From positions 159,348 through 223,347 of the forward strand of contig NZ_FUWG01000003.1 of assembly GCF_900167145.1 (NCBI RefSeq): a stretch of 64,000 nucleotides of DNA. The letters run 5' to 3'. A program made the translations under genes and the position numbers. Positions 9,500-17,968 of the stretch are shown here, piece after piece. The DNA comes from Treponema porcinum. GTDB taxonomy: Bacteria; Spirochaetota; Spirochaetia; Treponematales; Treponemataceae. How positions within the stretch are numbered: position 1 is the first letter of the stretch; every line of letters starts with the position of its first letter. Under the pieces are notes generated by a model that did not search any database, was not told where the DNA came from, and saw nothing but the letters and a program-made list of their open reading frames with translations.

Positions 9500-12400
9500 A
9501 TGAAAAATATTAAAAGAACATTCAATCTTGTTTCGCTGTTTGTTTTAAGTATACTCTTCTTTTCATGCCACTTTTTTGCAAGCATTACAGAAACAGAAGA
9601 TGATAAAGTAAACTCGGTTGAGTTTGACAAGAATTCTCTTGAACTTTCTGTTGGTGCAATGGACATTATCAATGTGACCATTTCTTCCACAAAGGGACAA
9701 AACAATGAACATGTTACTTGGTCTTATGACGAAAACATCATTTCTGCTGCAACAGATAATTACTCTATTGTAATTACAGGATTAAGTGCAGGAACTACAA
9801 TCATAAAGGCTTCCTGCGGAGATAAGTCTGCCCAATGTGCGTTGACCATAGTTGCAGAAGGCGAAGTAACTAAGGTTCAGAATCCTTATGTTTATGTTTC
9901 ATCTGATTATGTAAATATTGCTCCGGGCGACACAGAAAAGGTATATGCCTCGATTTACGGCGGAACTGTAAGCGATAAAAACGGCTTCACATTTACGAGT
10001 GATAAGCCGGGAATTGCCTCTGTCTATGTTGAGGGAAACTACTGCTGGATAACTGGAAAAAGCGAGGGGCTGGCAAAAATTACCTGCAAGCATTCCAAAT
10101 GTTCCTACGGATATTCTTTCCTTGTTGCAGTAACGGCTTCAAGTCTTGATGTTCCTTACATTACTACTTCAAGCAATATCCTTACGATAAATAAGTCAAC
10201 TGAAAGCTCAAAATCTTTAACAGTAGATTTAAAAAATGCCGCATATACAACTTATAAAGACGACTTTACTTTTTCTGTAGTAGATGACGGCGGAAACATT
10301 ATGACTGAGCCAAATGTTTCTATTTCAGCAACGGCTAACAATGTAACTGTAACACCTCTTGAAAGCGGCTCTTGCTATGTAAAGGTTAGTCATCCGTCAG
10401 CTTCTTATGATTTTAATGTGCTGGTCCGAGTCGTAGAAAACTTGGATGCGGCATATATTGAGCCTTCTTCTACTTATGTAGTGGTAAACGGTTCTGCAAG
10501 CGAAACTGTAGAACTTTCCATTGCAGACTTGCCTGACGGAACTGTTGTTGATAATGACAAGTTTGAATGGACTTTTTCTGATAATACGGAAGACTATCTT
10601 GATTACTCCATTTATAACGGCAGCGAGAGCGGAAAGGGAAACACGGTCTGGCTTACTGGTAAGAAAAACGGAGCTGTAAAAATTACTGTCTCACATCCAC
10701 TTTGCTCCAGCACAAGAAGTATCCTTGTTCTGGTAAGAAACATTGTTTCTGAAGCATCTTCATCTAAAGTCTACATTACAACAAGCCAGAACTATGTTGA
10801 AACAAAAGTTGGAGATGAAGATACAAAAATAAACATCAGTATAAACAACATCTCTTCGGGCGAAAATGACCTTGAATGGGAAATCTCAAACGATGCCGCA
10901 GATGGCTCTTCTGACCCTGTAATCATGTATACAGGCGGAACAGGAACATCTACTTCAAAATCTGTTTCTCGTGCAGCAATCTCAATGACTAGCGGTTATG
11001 CAATTATTACGCCGCTAAAAGAAGGTAGGGCAACTATAACAATCTCCCACCCAAAAGCTGCATACTCTACAAAAATCCTTGTGAATGTACTTGCCTCTGG
11101 TTCTGTTTCAGTAGAACCTCTTGTACTTTCTGCAACAAATCCTTTCATAGAAATTAAAAATGGTGAAACCGAAAGTATTTCTGTAACTCTTACTGGGACT
11201 GCAAAAGAAGCTGGTGATGAGAGTAATATTGTATGGACCTGCTCTGATCCTAACTTTACTATTTTATCTGACGGAGCAACTGCAAACATTACTGCAAATG
11301 GAACTGGACTTCATAAAACAACTCTTACGGTAAGCCATGAAAAAGCAAAATATCCGCTTAACATTGTACTTGTAAGCTATGATGAAGTTACAGACCTTGA
11401 AAACCTCAGTACCCTTTATGCTTCACAGACTTCGTATACGATGTATACGGAAAATGAACTTAATATTTTTGTAACGCCTGTTTCTTATTCTGATTCCCAG
11501 ACTTATACAGAAATTGACGAAAACGGAAACGAAATTACATACAGTCAAATGAACACTGTAGATGCTTCTGTTTCTTGGTCTGTTACTAAAGGACTTAACA
11601 ATGTAATCGGTTTTACCCAGTATGGAAACTCTGCAAATATAACAGGAATCAGTGCAGGAACTGCTGAAATTACAGCCTGTCTTACGGACAATCCTTCTGA
11701 AAAAGTTACTTTTTACATAAATGTAAAACAGATTGGAAAAATTGATGATGAAAAGCCTTGTTACCTTACAACCTCTTACAATGTCGTTACAACGACTGTC
11801 GGCAATACTGAAAACATCAATGTAACTCCTGTAAACATTGACGGATTAAAATATAAACAGACTGTCTGGAAAAACAATAATCCTGAGCTTTTCTCAGTAA
11901 CATCAAACGGAGCTGATGCTACAATTACTGCATTGCAGGAAGGTAGCGGAACTATAGAGATTTCTCATCCGCTTTCTAACAATACTCTGACCCTTACGGT
12001 TCATGTAGGAAGTGAGTATGTTTATTCTAATACTGATGTATGTTACATCTCATCTGATGACACTGTAACGCTTACTACAAAATCAGAAGATTTTATGTTC
12101 TATGCTGTTTTGTGCCATACGGAAAGCTCTCTTACAGAAACAAAAGGCTTTACTTTTTCAAGTTCTGATACAGGCATTTTTAGCGTAAGCTACAGCTCTG
12201 ATAAAAATTACTGCTACATTAACCCTAAAAAAGCAGGACAGGGAACTCTTACAATTCACCATGCAGATGCTGAATATGACAAGGAAGTTCTTGTAATCAT
12301 TCAGAAAACTGCGGCGGAACTTGCGGATATTCCATATATCTCAACTTCTCAAAATGTAGCAACCGTTATTCAGGGCGAATACGCAACTTTAACCGTAGCA

Positions 12401-15400
12401 TTGAAGAATGCCGAAAATTATGAAGCTTCAAACTGGACTTGGTCTTCTTCAAACGGAAATATCAGTGATGTTGTCGTAAACTCCGGCACTACCGCAATGA
12501 TTTCTGGCGTTAATCCGGGTACGACTAAAATCACTGTTTCTCACACAGACTGTCTTTATCCGCTTGAAATAATCGTAATCTGCCTTGATTCTAATTCTGT
12601 ATCTAGCAATCCATTTATTCATACAAGCTCGAACATCGTAACTCTTACAAAAGGCGGAGCAACAACTGTAACAGCTGATATGACAGGCGGCTCTTCAAGT
12701 GATGATACTTCTTTTATCTGGACTATTGCAGATTCTAGCGTTGCATTGATCTCAAACGGTTCTGGCTCTTGCTATATTAAAGGTCTTAAAGCCGGACAGA
12801 CTTACATTACAGTGCGTAATACAAATTATCCTGATGCTTATTCAAAGACTGTATTTGTAAGGGTAGAAGATACGACTGTTGCAGACTGCTACATTACTGT
12901 AACTTCAAAAGTCCTTAAAATAAATCCTTCTGATACAAGCGGTGAAACAATTACGGCAACCCTTGAAAACGGAGCTGTCTTGGACGCACAGGATTTTGTA
13001 TGGTGGGCTGATGACTATAATATTGTTTCTCTTTCTGCAATAACCGATACTGCAAGGATAGTGCCAACAGGAGTTTCTGGAACTACCTATGTCCATGTAA
13101 AGCATCCAAAAGTTGTTACGACTGTAGATATTCTTGTAATGTGTTCAGAATATACGGAATTTGCATTTAAATATCTTTCTAAGGATATTCTTGAAAAAAC
13201 AATTCTGTTTGTTCCTATGGAAATTCCTGTTACAAGTGAAGAATCTTGGATTGAATATGAATCTTCAAACAATAATGTTGTAGTTGCTACAGGAAGTAAT
13301 CAGGTCTGTATGATTGCAGGAGTAATGCAGGGTGTGGCAAATGTAACTGCAACGCTTAAAACTGCAAACGGAACTGTAGGAACTTCCCAGATGGCCGTAA
13401 TCGTAAACAAGGCTGATACAACCATAAACACAATTTCTATGAACTCAACTGTAATAAACATGGAGATTGGTGAAAGCCAGACTCTTGAAGCACTTCTTTC
13501 CGGCAACAGTATAAGTACAAACGATTATTACAACCTTGAATGGTCTTTAACAAGCAATGAAAACTCATGTATAAGCCTCTTGCAGAACGAAGCTGGTAAG
13601 ACAACAGGCAAGAACTCTTACATTACTGCAAAAGCCGGTGGAACAGCAGTCCTCACTCTTTCTCATCCTTTATGCACTTATGACCTGACTGTGTGGGTAA
13701 TTGTACCTGAAAAAGAAGAGACAGATATAAGCCTTACTCAGACTTACATAGAAATGTATAAGTCTGATGGCTCTACGACAATTACTGCAAAGCTGATAAA
13801 CGGCTCGACTTCTGACGCAAGCACTGTCACTTGGACTGCTCCAAAGGTAGGCGGCGTAAACATTGTTTCTATCTCAAAGAGCAACGGTCTAACCTGTAAC
13901 ATTATTCCACGTAATGTCGGAAGTACAACTTTGCGTGCGCAGCTTCCGAATGGAAATTATGCAGACTGCATTGTGACGGTTTTGACTGATGCAGAAATTG
14001 TACTTGAAACAAAGACTGTACATGTAAATCCGGGATTTACGGAAACTGTAAATTACACAGTAACTCCTGAAAACGCAACAATCAACTGGATACAGATGAT
14101 GAACGGTTCTTCAAGTTTTGGCAATGTAACTGAATCGTTTGAATTTTCGGTAAATGAATCTTCTAAAACCATTACTATAAAAGGGAAGGAACTTGGAAGC
14201 GGCGTAATCTATGGTTATTCAGCAAATGATTCTGGAACTGCAAAAGCACAGCTTAATGTAGTCTGCGAATATAACTATGAACTTGAGTTTGACGGAGAAA
14301 GCGGAATCATTAAGATGTATCCAGATGACACGGGGCTTCTTACTACAAGTAATTCGCCTCATAACCTTGCAGAAATTCCTTTCCATGTTTATCCGAAGTC
14401 TGGAATGGATTTAAGTATCACGAGTTCTGATTCTGCTATTGAAATAACTTCTTATTCCTTTGATTCTTCAACAGGAACTGGTATTATTTATGTAAAGGCT
14501 CTTACTGAAGAGACCAACGGATATATTACGCTTACAGCAACAAATCCTGATGACAAAGTAAACACACCTATTTCAAGAGTAAAATATATAAACTCAAAAT
14601 ATGACTCATATACGATAAATCCTGTGTTTGATTTTAAAGCCGGTTCTTTTTCCAGTTATGTTTCTAATAATGGCAACGGAAATGCAGGAACTTTGTATCT
14701 TGGAGATGGCGAAAATTACAGTTTCTATCTTGATGTAAAAGAACCTAACGCTAAACTCCAAAATATCACTGTCAAATTTAATCAAAATACTACTAGTCCT
14801 GATACAACAATAGGGGATGAAGAATGTTCTGACAATGATGATAATCCTTATAATGATGGAGCTGGTGTAAGTTTACCACATATTTATATTGTAGGTGATA
14901 AAACTACAGGAGAGCTTTCTCCAGAAACTACAGATTCTAATGGCGTTCAGTACTACAGAATCGGACATAATTATGATTACACAGAGATGGGGTATTGGGT
15001 AAAAGGAAACGCTTATTTTGGTCATTCGATAGGCAAAGTCCATTGGAAATATCACGACTACTCTTACTGGGAGCCTCATGACGATTATACTGATAATTAC
15101 TGCGAGATAGACGGTAAAGACACTAAAATCGATCCCTACGGTTCGTATAGTGCGGGCTGCAATGATGATGAGTTCTCGACCTTTATGAAAAGACTATGCA
15201 CCGTCAGGGACAGCGATTATTATTACTACGATGCAACCGTTTTCCGTCCTATATATGTGAATTCCGCCGATGAAATCAATGATAAACAGGTTTATAGAAA
15301 TCTCCCATACTGGTGGATTCAGAGAGCGGATTTACCGAGCCACTGTCCTGACATAAGGATAAACACGAGTTGTCATCCAGGGTACTTAGGTCAAACTGTT

Positions 15401-15619
15401 AGCAAAAATACTTCTATTAGAAATACATCCACAGCCTCTTTAACAATTTCTTATCAGGATGTTAATGGAGTCGTCTCTCAGGACAGCAATAAGGTGACAG
15501 TTAATGTTGTCGTTCAAAAAAGAAACTGCCCGAATAACATAAATGGTGTTTGGACTGCAACTACCGATGCAAATGGGAAAACTTGCTGGAAGTATAATAA
15601 TTCTTCTAATTTACTGTAA
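9500..15619 (+). CDS. Giant BIG2-repeat surface lipoprotein B
   Basis: Predicted surface lipoprotein of 2039 residues with lipobox L-F-F-S-C23. The ribosome binding site GGGAG lies 9 bases before the ATG. About 16 BIG2-like repeats correspond one to one, in order, with those of lipoprotein A: both have PYxY in repeat 2, then YITTSxN in 3, an EPSS/VPSTT form in 4, CYITVT in 12 and EFAF in 13. The C-terminal 320 residues differ completely from A and are rich in Trp, Tyr, His, Asp and Cys (about residues 1800-1960), suggesting a different binding tip. The tip-coding DNA around 14980-15380 also has more CG dinucleotides than the repeats. The gene ends 7 bases from a convergent gene, with no obvious terminator between. 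Confidence 0.85.
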   Translation: MKNIKRTFNLVSLFVLSILFFSCHFFASITETEDDKVNSVEFDKNSLELSVGAMDIINVTISSTKGQNNEHVTWSYDENIISAATDNYSIVITGLSAGTTIIKASCGDKSAQCALTIVAEGEVTKVQNPYVYVSSDYVNIAPGDTEKVYASIYGGTVSDKNGFTFTSDKPGIASVYVEGNYCWITGKSEGLAKITCKHSKCSYGYSFLVAVTASSLDVPYITTSSNILTINKSTESSKSLTVDLKNAAYTTYKDDFTFSVVDDGGNIMTEPNVSISATANNVTVTPLESGSCYVKVSHPSASYDFNVLVRVVENLDAAYIEPSSTYVVVNGSASETVELSIADLPDGTVVDNDKFEWTFSDNTEDYLDYSIYNGSESGKGNTVWLTGKKNGAVKITVSHPLCSSTRSILVLVRNIVSEASSSKVYITTSQNYVETKVGDEDTKINISINNISSGENDLEWEISNDAADGSSDPVIMYTGGTGTSTSKSVSRAAISMTSGYAIITPLKEGRATITISHPKAAYSTKILVNVLASGSVSVEPLVLSATNPFIEIKNGETESISVTLTGTAKEAGDESNIVWTCSDPNFTILSDGATANITANGTGLHKTTLTVSHEKAKYPLNIVLVSYDEVTDLENLSTLYASQTSYTMYTENELNIFVTPVSYSDSQTYTEIDENGNEITYSQMNTVDASVSWSVTKGLNNVIGFTQYGNSANITGISAGTAEITACLTDNPSEKVTFYINVKQIGKIDDEKPCYLTTSYNVVTTTVGNTENINVTPVNIDGLKYKQTVWKNNNPELFSVTSNGADATITALQEGSGTIEISHPLSNNTLTLTVHVGSEYVYSNTDVCYISSDDTVTLTTKSEDFMFYAVLCHTESSLTETKGFTFSSSDTGIFSVSYSSDKNYCYINPKKAGQGTLTIHHADAEYDKEVLVIIQKTAAELADIPYISTSQNVATVIQGEYATLTVALKNAENYEASNWTWSSSNGNISDVVVNSGTTAMISGVNPGTTKITVSHTDCLYPLEIIVICLDSNSVSSNPFIHTSSNIVTLTKGGATTVTADMTGGSSSDDTSFIWTIADSSVALISNGSGSCYIKGLKAGQTYITVRNTNYPDAYSKTVFVRVEDTTVADCYITVTSKVLKINPSDTSGETITATLENGAVLDAQDFVWWADDYNIVSLSAITDTARIVPTGVSGTTYVHVKHPKVVTTVDILVMCSEYTEFAFKYLSKDILEKTILFVPMEIPVTSEESWIEYESSNNNVVVATGSNQVCMIAGVMQGVANVTATLKTANGTVGTSQMAVIVNKADTTINTISMNSTVINMEIGESQTLEALLSGNSISTNDYYNLEWSLTSNENSCISLLQNEAGKTTGKNSYITAKAGGTAVLTLSHPLCTYDLTVWVIVPEKEETDISLTQTYIEMYKSDGSTTITAKLINGSTSDASTVTWTAPKVGGVNIVSISKSNGLTCNIIPRNVGSTTLRAQLPNGNYADCIVTVLTDAEIVLETKTVHVNPGFTETVNYTVTPENATINWIQMMNGSSSFGNVTESFEFSVNESSKTITIKGKELGSGVIYGYSANDSGTAKAQLNVVCEYNYELEFDGESGIIKMYPDDTGLLTTSNSPHNLAEIPFHVYPKSGMDLSITSSDSAIEITSYSFDSSTGTGIIYVKALTEETNGYITLTATNPDDKVNTPISRVKYINSKYDSYTINPVFDFKAGSFSSYVSNNGNGNAGTLYLGDGENYSFYLDVKEPNAKLQNITVKFNQNTTSPDTTIGDEECSDNDDNPYNDGAGVSLPHIYIVGDKTTGELSPETTDSNGVQYYRIGHNYDYTEMGYWVKGNAYFGHSIGKVHWKYHDYSYWEPHDDYTDNYCEIDGKDTKIDPYGSYSAGCNDDEFSTFMKRLCTVRDSDYYYYDATVFRPIYVNSADEINDKQVYRNLPYWWIQRADLPSHCPDIRINTSCHPGYLGQTVSKNTSIRNTSTASLTISYQDVNGVVSQDSNKVTVNVVVQKRNCPNNINGVWTATTDANGKTCWKYNNSSNLL

Positions 15620-15626
15620 CTTATAA

Positions 15627-16385
15627 TCAGTAACGAAGTATAGAACTTGCCCATTCATTTGCCTTGTTCCGTACTTCCTGTAGGTATTCCTTAGTAACTT
15701 CGTCCGGGTAGATGAACCACCAGTCAGGGGGGACATCTGCCCGGAACTTTTTTATAAAAGGAAGAGTAGGGCGAGCAAGATAGCGAAGCTCGCCGTTTTT
15801 ATGATGCTTCATGTACACAAAGTTTGCAGCCTCTAGTTTTTCGCAGTTGTGCATTGCACAAAACTTTGACATTGCCCTTCGCTCTTTGAGTGTGTCAAAG
15901 AATATGTTTCCGAGAGTGCTTTCCTTTGCAAGTTCGTTTCGTGAGTCAAAGTCGTAATGAGGGTATTTTTTTTCTACAAGCGGATTGAACTTTACAGGCT
16001 CTGGAAGCTCCTCGTCTTCCCTGTAAATCCACTGTGAAGGTGAAATGATGTTTCTTAATGCAAAGATTATGCCGTAGGTTGCCCTGAAGTCGCCTCTTGT
16101 TACGTTATACAGAAGTTTCTGCTGAGGGGCTGTAAGACCGTATTCCTGTGCTTTCGTTGCAAAACTTCTTTCTTTTACAAGTGTCTTAAAAAAACGGAGT
16201 GCGTGTGTTGTAATTTCTGTAGAATCAATCTTGTCTTTTACCTGCTGTAAGATGATTCTTTTTATCTGCGAGAACTGGAGTTCTGAAATTCCGTATTTTT
16301 TAAGGATTTCAGCTTCTCCCATGCCTTTCATTATGTCGGTTAAAACCTGTGTGCCGATTCTTTCGGCAATCTCTTCTGTATCCAC
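15627..16385 (-). CDS. Unknown protein with HTH-like N-terminus, leaderless GTG start
   Basis: A 252-residue protein of unknown function. The N-terminal part, about residues 15-40, reads like a helix-turn-helix (M-G-E-A-E-I-L-K-K-Y-G-I-S followed by a basic helix), so a DNA-binding role is possible. The C-terminal half is rich in aromatic and basic residues, with the distinctive PPDWWFIYPDEV near residue 220. There is no signal peptide and no membrane segment. The start is GTG at 16385: a consensus-like promoter (TTGACA, 17 bases, TATTCT) ends only 6 bases upstream, so transcription should begin at the start codon itself. It converges with the BIG2 lipoprotein gene B. I do not recognise the family. 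Confidence 0.65.
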   Translation of the reverse strand: MDTEEIAERIGTQVLTDIMKGMGEAEILKKYGISELQFSQIKRIILQQVKDKIDSTEITTHALRFFKTLVKERSFATKAQEYGLTAPQQKLLYNVTRGDFRATYGIIFALRNIISPSQWIYREDEELPEPVKFNPLVEKKYPHYDFDSRNELAKESTLGNIFFDTLKERRAMSKFCAMHNCEKLEAANFVYMKHHKNGELRYLARPTLPFIKKFRADVPPDWWFIYPDEVTKEYLQEVRNKANEWASSILRY

Positions 16386-16420
16386 AAATTTAGAATACCT
16401 AGAGTTTAATTTGTTGTCAA
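16386..16420 (-). promoter_or_regulatory. Sigma70-type promoter giving a leaderless mRNA
   Basis: On the minus strand TTGACA (16415-16420) is separated by 17 bases from TATTCT (16392-16397). The GTG start codon at 16385 comes 6 bases after the -10 element, so the predicted transcript has no leader. The -35 overlaps the palindromic operator candidate at 16413-16446. Confidence 0.6.
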
Positions 16421-16446
16421 TAGGTTAGTATAATACTATTTACGAC
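16413..16446. promoter_or_regulatory. Palindromic operator candidate (GTTGTCAATAG / CTATTTACGAC)
   Basis: GTTGTCAATAG at 16413-16423 and CTATTTACGAC at 16436-16446 form an imperfect inverted repeat, 9 of 11 bases pairing, around a central TATAAT (16429-16434). The left arm is an exact reverse complement of 17845-17855, upstream of the polyvalent cluster, and differs by one base from 40243-40253. It overlaps the -35 of the gene at 15627. I infer a binding site for a regulator shared across the element. Confidence 0.5.
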
Positions 16447-16448
16447 TT

Positions 16449-16610
16449 TTATTTTATCTTAATCATGTTTGCAAGCTGTGAAAATTTAAGCGTGATGAAA
16501 TTTATAAATGATTTTAGAGAATTCAGCACTTCCGGCAGGTAAGGCATAATCAGGGCAATCAAAATAAGAATTATTACAATTCTCCAGAAATATCTTGATG
16601 AATATAACAT
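16449..16610 (-). CDS. Small single-pass membrane protein (53 aa)
   Basis: A 53-residue open frame. A strong ribosome binding site AGGAG stands 9 bases before the ATG. One hydrophobic segment covers about residues 11-26 (IVIILILIALIMPYLP), after an aromatic/basic start (YSSRYFWR). The ATG comes three bases after the stop codon of the PilZ gene, so the two form one operon. Small size, signal and spacing argue for a real gene; function is unknown. Confidence 0.65.
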   Translation of the reverse strand: MLYSSRYFWRIVIILILIALIMPYLPEVLNSLKSFINFITLKFSQLANMIKIK

Positions 16611-16613
16611 GAC

Positions 16614-17318
16614 TTATTTCTCCTGTGTTTTTATGTAATCTGCAAGCCGTCTTTTCCAAGCTAGTGGCGGCTCGTATAATTCTATTGAAAGGATTGCGAA
16701 CTTAAAATGCGTGTCGTTTTCCGGGCTTTTTAATGCAACAGAACAGATTTTTCCCTGCATGAAGATGTTTTCTAGCGGATTTGAAAGGCAGAGCTTAAAA
16801 GCAATTTCATCTCCTATGACAAACTTAAATAACTCTGTCTGCATCGTGGTAATGTTGCAGCCGCCATAAGAGATGTTGTTGAAAAAGCAGGGAAGTGTTT
16901 TTCCTTCAAAGATGATGTTCTGCTTTTCGTGGTCTGCAATACCAAACTGTTCAGCCCCTATGATTCCGATTTCATAGCGTTTTTCCTTACGCTTTTCCAG
17001 AAATGAAATATTCTTTTCCAGTTCTTTAATTTTACTTTTGATTTTCTTAAAATCCCTGCTGCTGCTTTCTGTAAATTCTATTCGGTAAATGTTTCCTTCC
17101 AAGAGTTCAGTTTCACAAGGTATCTTGATGTATTCATCTTTAATTTTTATGTTGCAGGTAACATTGTTTATGAAGCAGCTTTTGTTTAAGCTGCAAATCC
17201 AGCAGGTTGAGCCAACTTCCATTGGCTGTAAAAGCCATTTTTCACTTTCTTCAGTGCCGGAAAGAAACACATTCTCAATCCCAATATTTTCAAGGATTTC
17301 TTTAGTTGCCTTTAACAT
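16614..17318 (-). CDS. PilZ-domain protein, probable c-di-GMP receptor
   Basis: A 234-residue cytoplasmic protein. The C-terminal half carries both halves of the PilZ signature: R110-K-E-K-R114 (RxxxR) and N148-I-S-Y-G-G153 (D/NxSxxG), with the usual beta-strand spacing between. PilZ domains bind cyclic di-GMP. Residues about 90-110 form a short coiled coil, and the N-terminal 80 residues look like a beta-rich flagellar-brake-like (YcgR-N-type) domain containing several cysteines. It overlaps the upstream gene by 7 bases (ATG inside the preceding stop region) and is followed by a 53-aa membrane protein, so the three are likely co-transcribed. A second-messenger receptor on a conjugative element could tie transfer or motility to host signalling, which is inference. 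Confidence 0.75.
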   Translation of the reverse strand: MLKATKEILENIGIENVFLSGTEESEKWLLQPMEVGSTCWICSLNKSCFINNVTCNIKIKDEYIKIPCETELLEGNIYRIEFTESSSRDFKKIKSKIKELEKNISFLEKRKEKRYEIGIIGAEQFGIADHEKQNIIFEGKTLPCFFNNISYGGCNITTMQTELFKFVIGDEIAFKLCLSNPLENIFMQGKICSVALKSPENDTHFKFAILSIELYEPPLAWKRRLADYIKTQEK

Positions 17319-17794
17319 AAACTTTTGTCCTTATTAAAAAATGATTTATATCTTGTACACAGAACTTGAAGATTACTTTTTGTAGCAAGGCTTCTCTTGT
17401 TCTCAAAGCCGTCCAGTAAACATGATATTTTCTGCCAGAAACCAATCGGATAGAGGTAAATGTCTTTACCGCACATCTTTTCAAGATTGAACATTGCCTG
17501 TCGGGCTTCATCAATTTTCCGACCATAAAAAATGCCCAGAACTGCGACAGGTTCTTTGACATTCGGAAGGTAAATGCTGCTGGAATTGGAAGTTAGTATG
17601 CTTTCACAAACGAGATAGCTTCTTCTGTGATCTGCCTGTCTTCCCTGCAATGTCCAGCCGTATTGTAAAAGAACCGTTCCCTCAAATTTAAAAAGGCTTC
17701 CAAGTTCCTCATCAAAAGCAGAGAAAACAGGCTTTCCGTTTGCGTAGAGGTTAAAATATTCCTTTCCCTTGATTGGCACTCGTACCGTCAGCAT
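17312..17794 (-). CDS. Unknown protein (160 aa), first gene of the PilZ operon
   Basis: Unknown function. I chose ATG 17794 rather than the upstream in-frame TTG (17854) because a TATAAT element (17801-17806) with a 17-base spacer to TTTACT ends exactly 6 bases before this ATG, the same leaderless geometry seen for the gene at 15627. The protein is cytoplasmic and mixed alpha/beta, with FNLYANGKPVFSAFDEELG near the start and a basic C-terminus with several cysteines. It overlaps the PilZ gene by 7 bases, implying translational coupling. The family is not recognised; it may be a partner of the PilZ protein. Confidence 0.6.
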   Translation of the reverse strand: MLTVRVPIKGKEYFNLYANGKPVFSAFDEELGSLFKFEGTVLLQYGWTLQGRQADHRRSYLVCESILTSNSSSIYLPNVKEPVAVLGIFYGRKIDEARQAMFNLEKMCGKDIYLYPIGFWQKISCLLDGFENKRSLATKSNLQVLCTRYKSFFNKDKSLC

Positions 17795-17800
17795 TAAGTT

Positions 17801-17829
17801 ATTATATCTTAGGTGTTTGAAAAAGTAAA
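17801..17829 (-). promoter_or_regulatory. Promoter of the PilZ operon (leaderless)
   Basis: Minus-strand TTTACT (17824-17829), 17 bases, then TATAAT (17801-17806); the ATG at 17794 follows after 6 bases. The perfect -10 and the fixed distance support both the promoter and the start codon. Confidence 0.55.
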
Positions 17830-17844
17830 TACGAAGTATTAAAT

Positions 17845-17898
17845 CTATTGACAACTAAAAGTAAACGGTATTATACTCAAAGCATAGAACGTTGTTCT
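17845..17898 (+). promoter_or_regulatory. Promoter and operators of the 36-kb polyvalent-protein cluster
   Basis: A perfect -35 TTGACA (17848-17853) is followed by TATACT (17873-17878) at 19 bases, or TTATAC at 17 bases. The -35 is embedded in CTATTGACAAC (17845-17855), the exact reverse complement of the box at 16413. Just downstream AGAAC-GTT-GTTCT (17886-17898) is a perfect inverted repeat over the predicted transcription start. Two candidate operators on one strong promoter suggest tight repression, as expected for genes switched on at transfer. Confidence 0.6.
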
Positions 17899-17968
17899 TA
17901 TAAAAAGGAAAAGGAAGTTTACCCGCCATTCTTCACCGCTCCGAAAAAACAAGTAGGTAGGTATAAAA

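Noticed and set aside
15600..15660. Terminator between the convergent genes at 15619/15627
   Set aside because: No stem of useful length with a T-run is visible there.
17795..17854. TTG-started extension of the gene ending at 17312
   Set aside because: The extra 20 codons overlap a good promoter whose -10 is 6 bases from ATG 17794; extension and promoter cannot both be right, and the promoter is the better fit.
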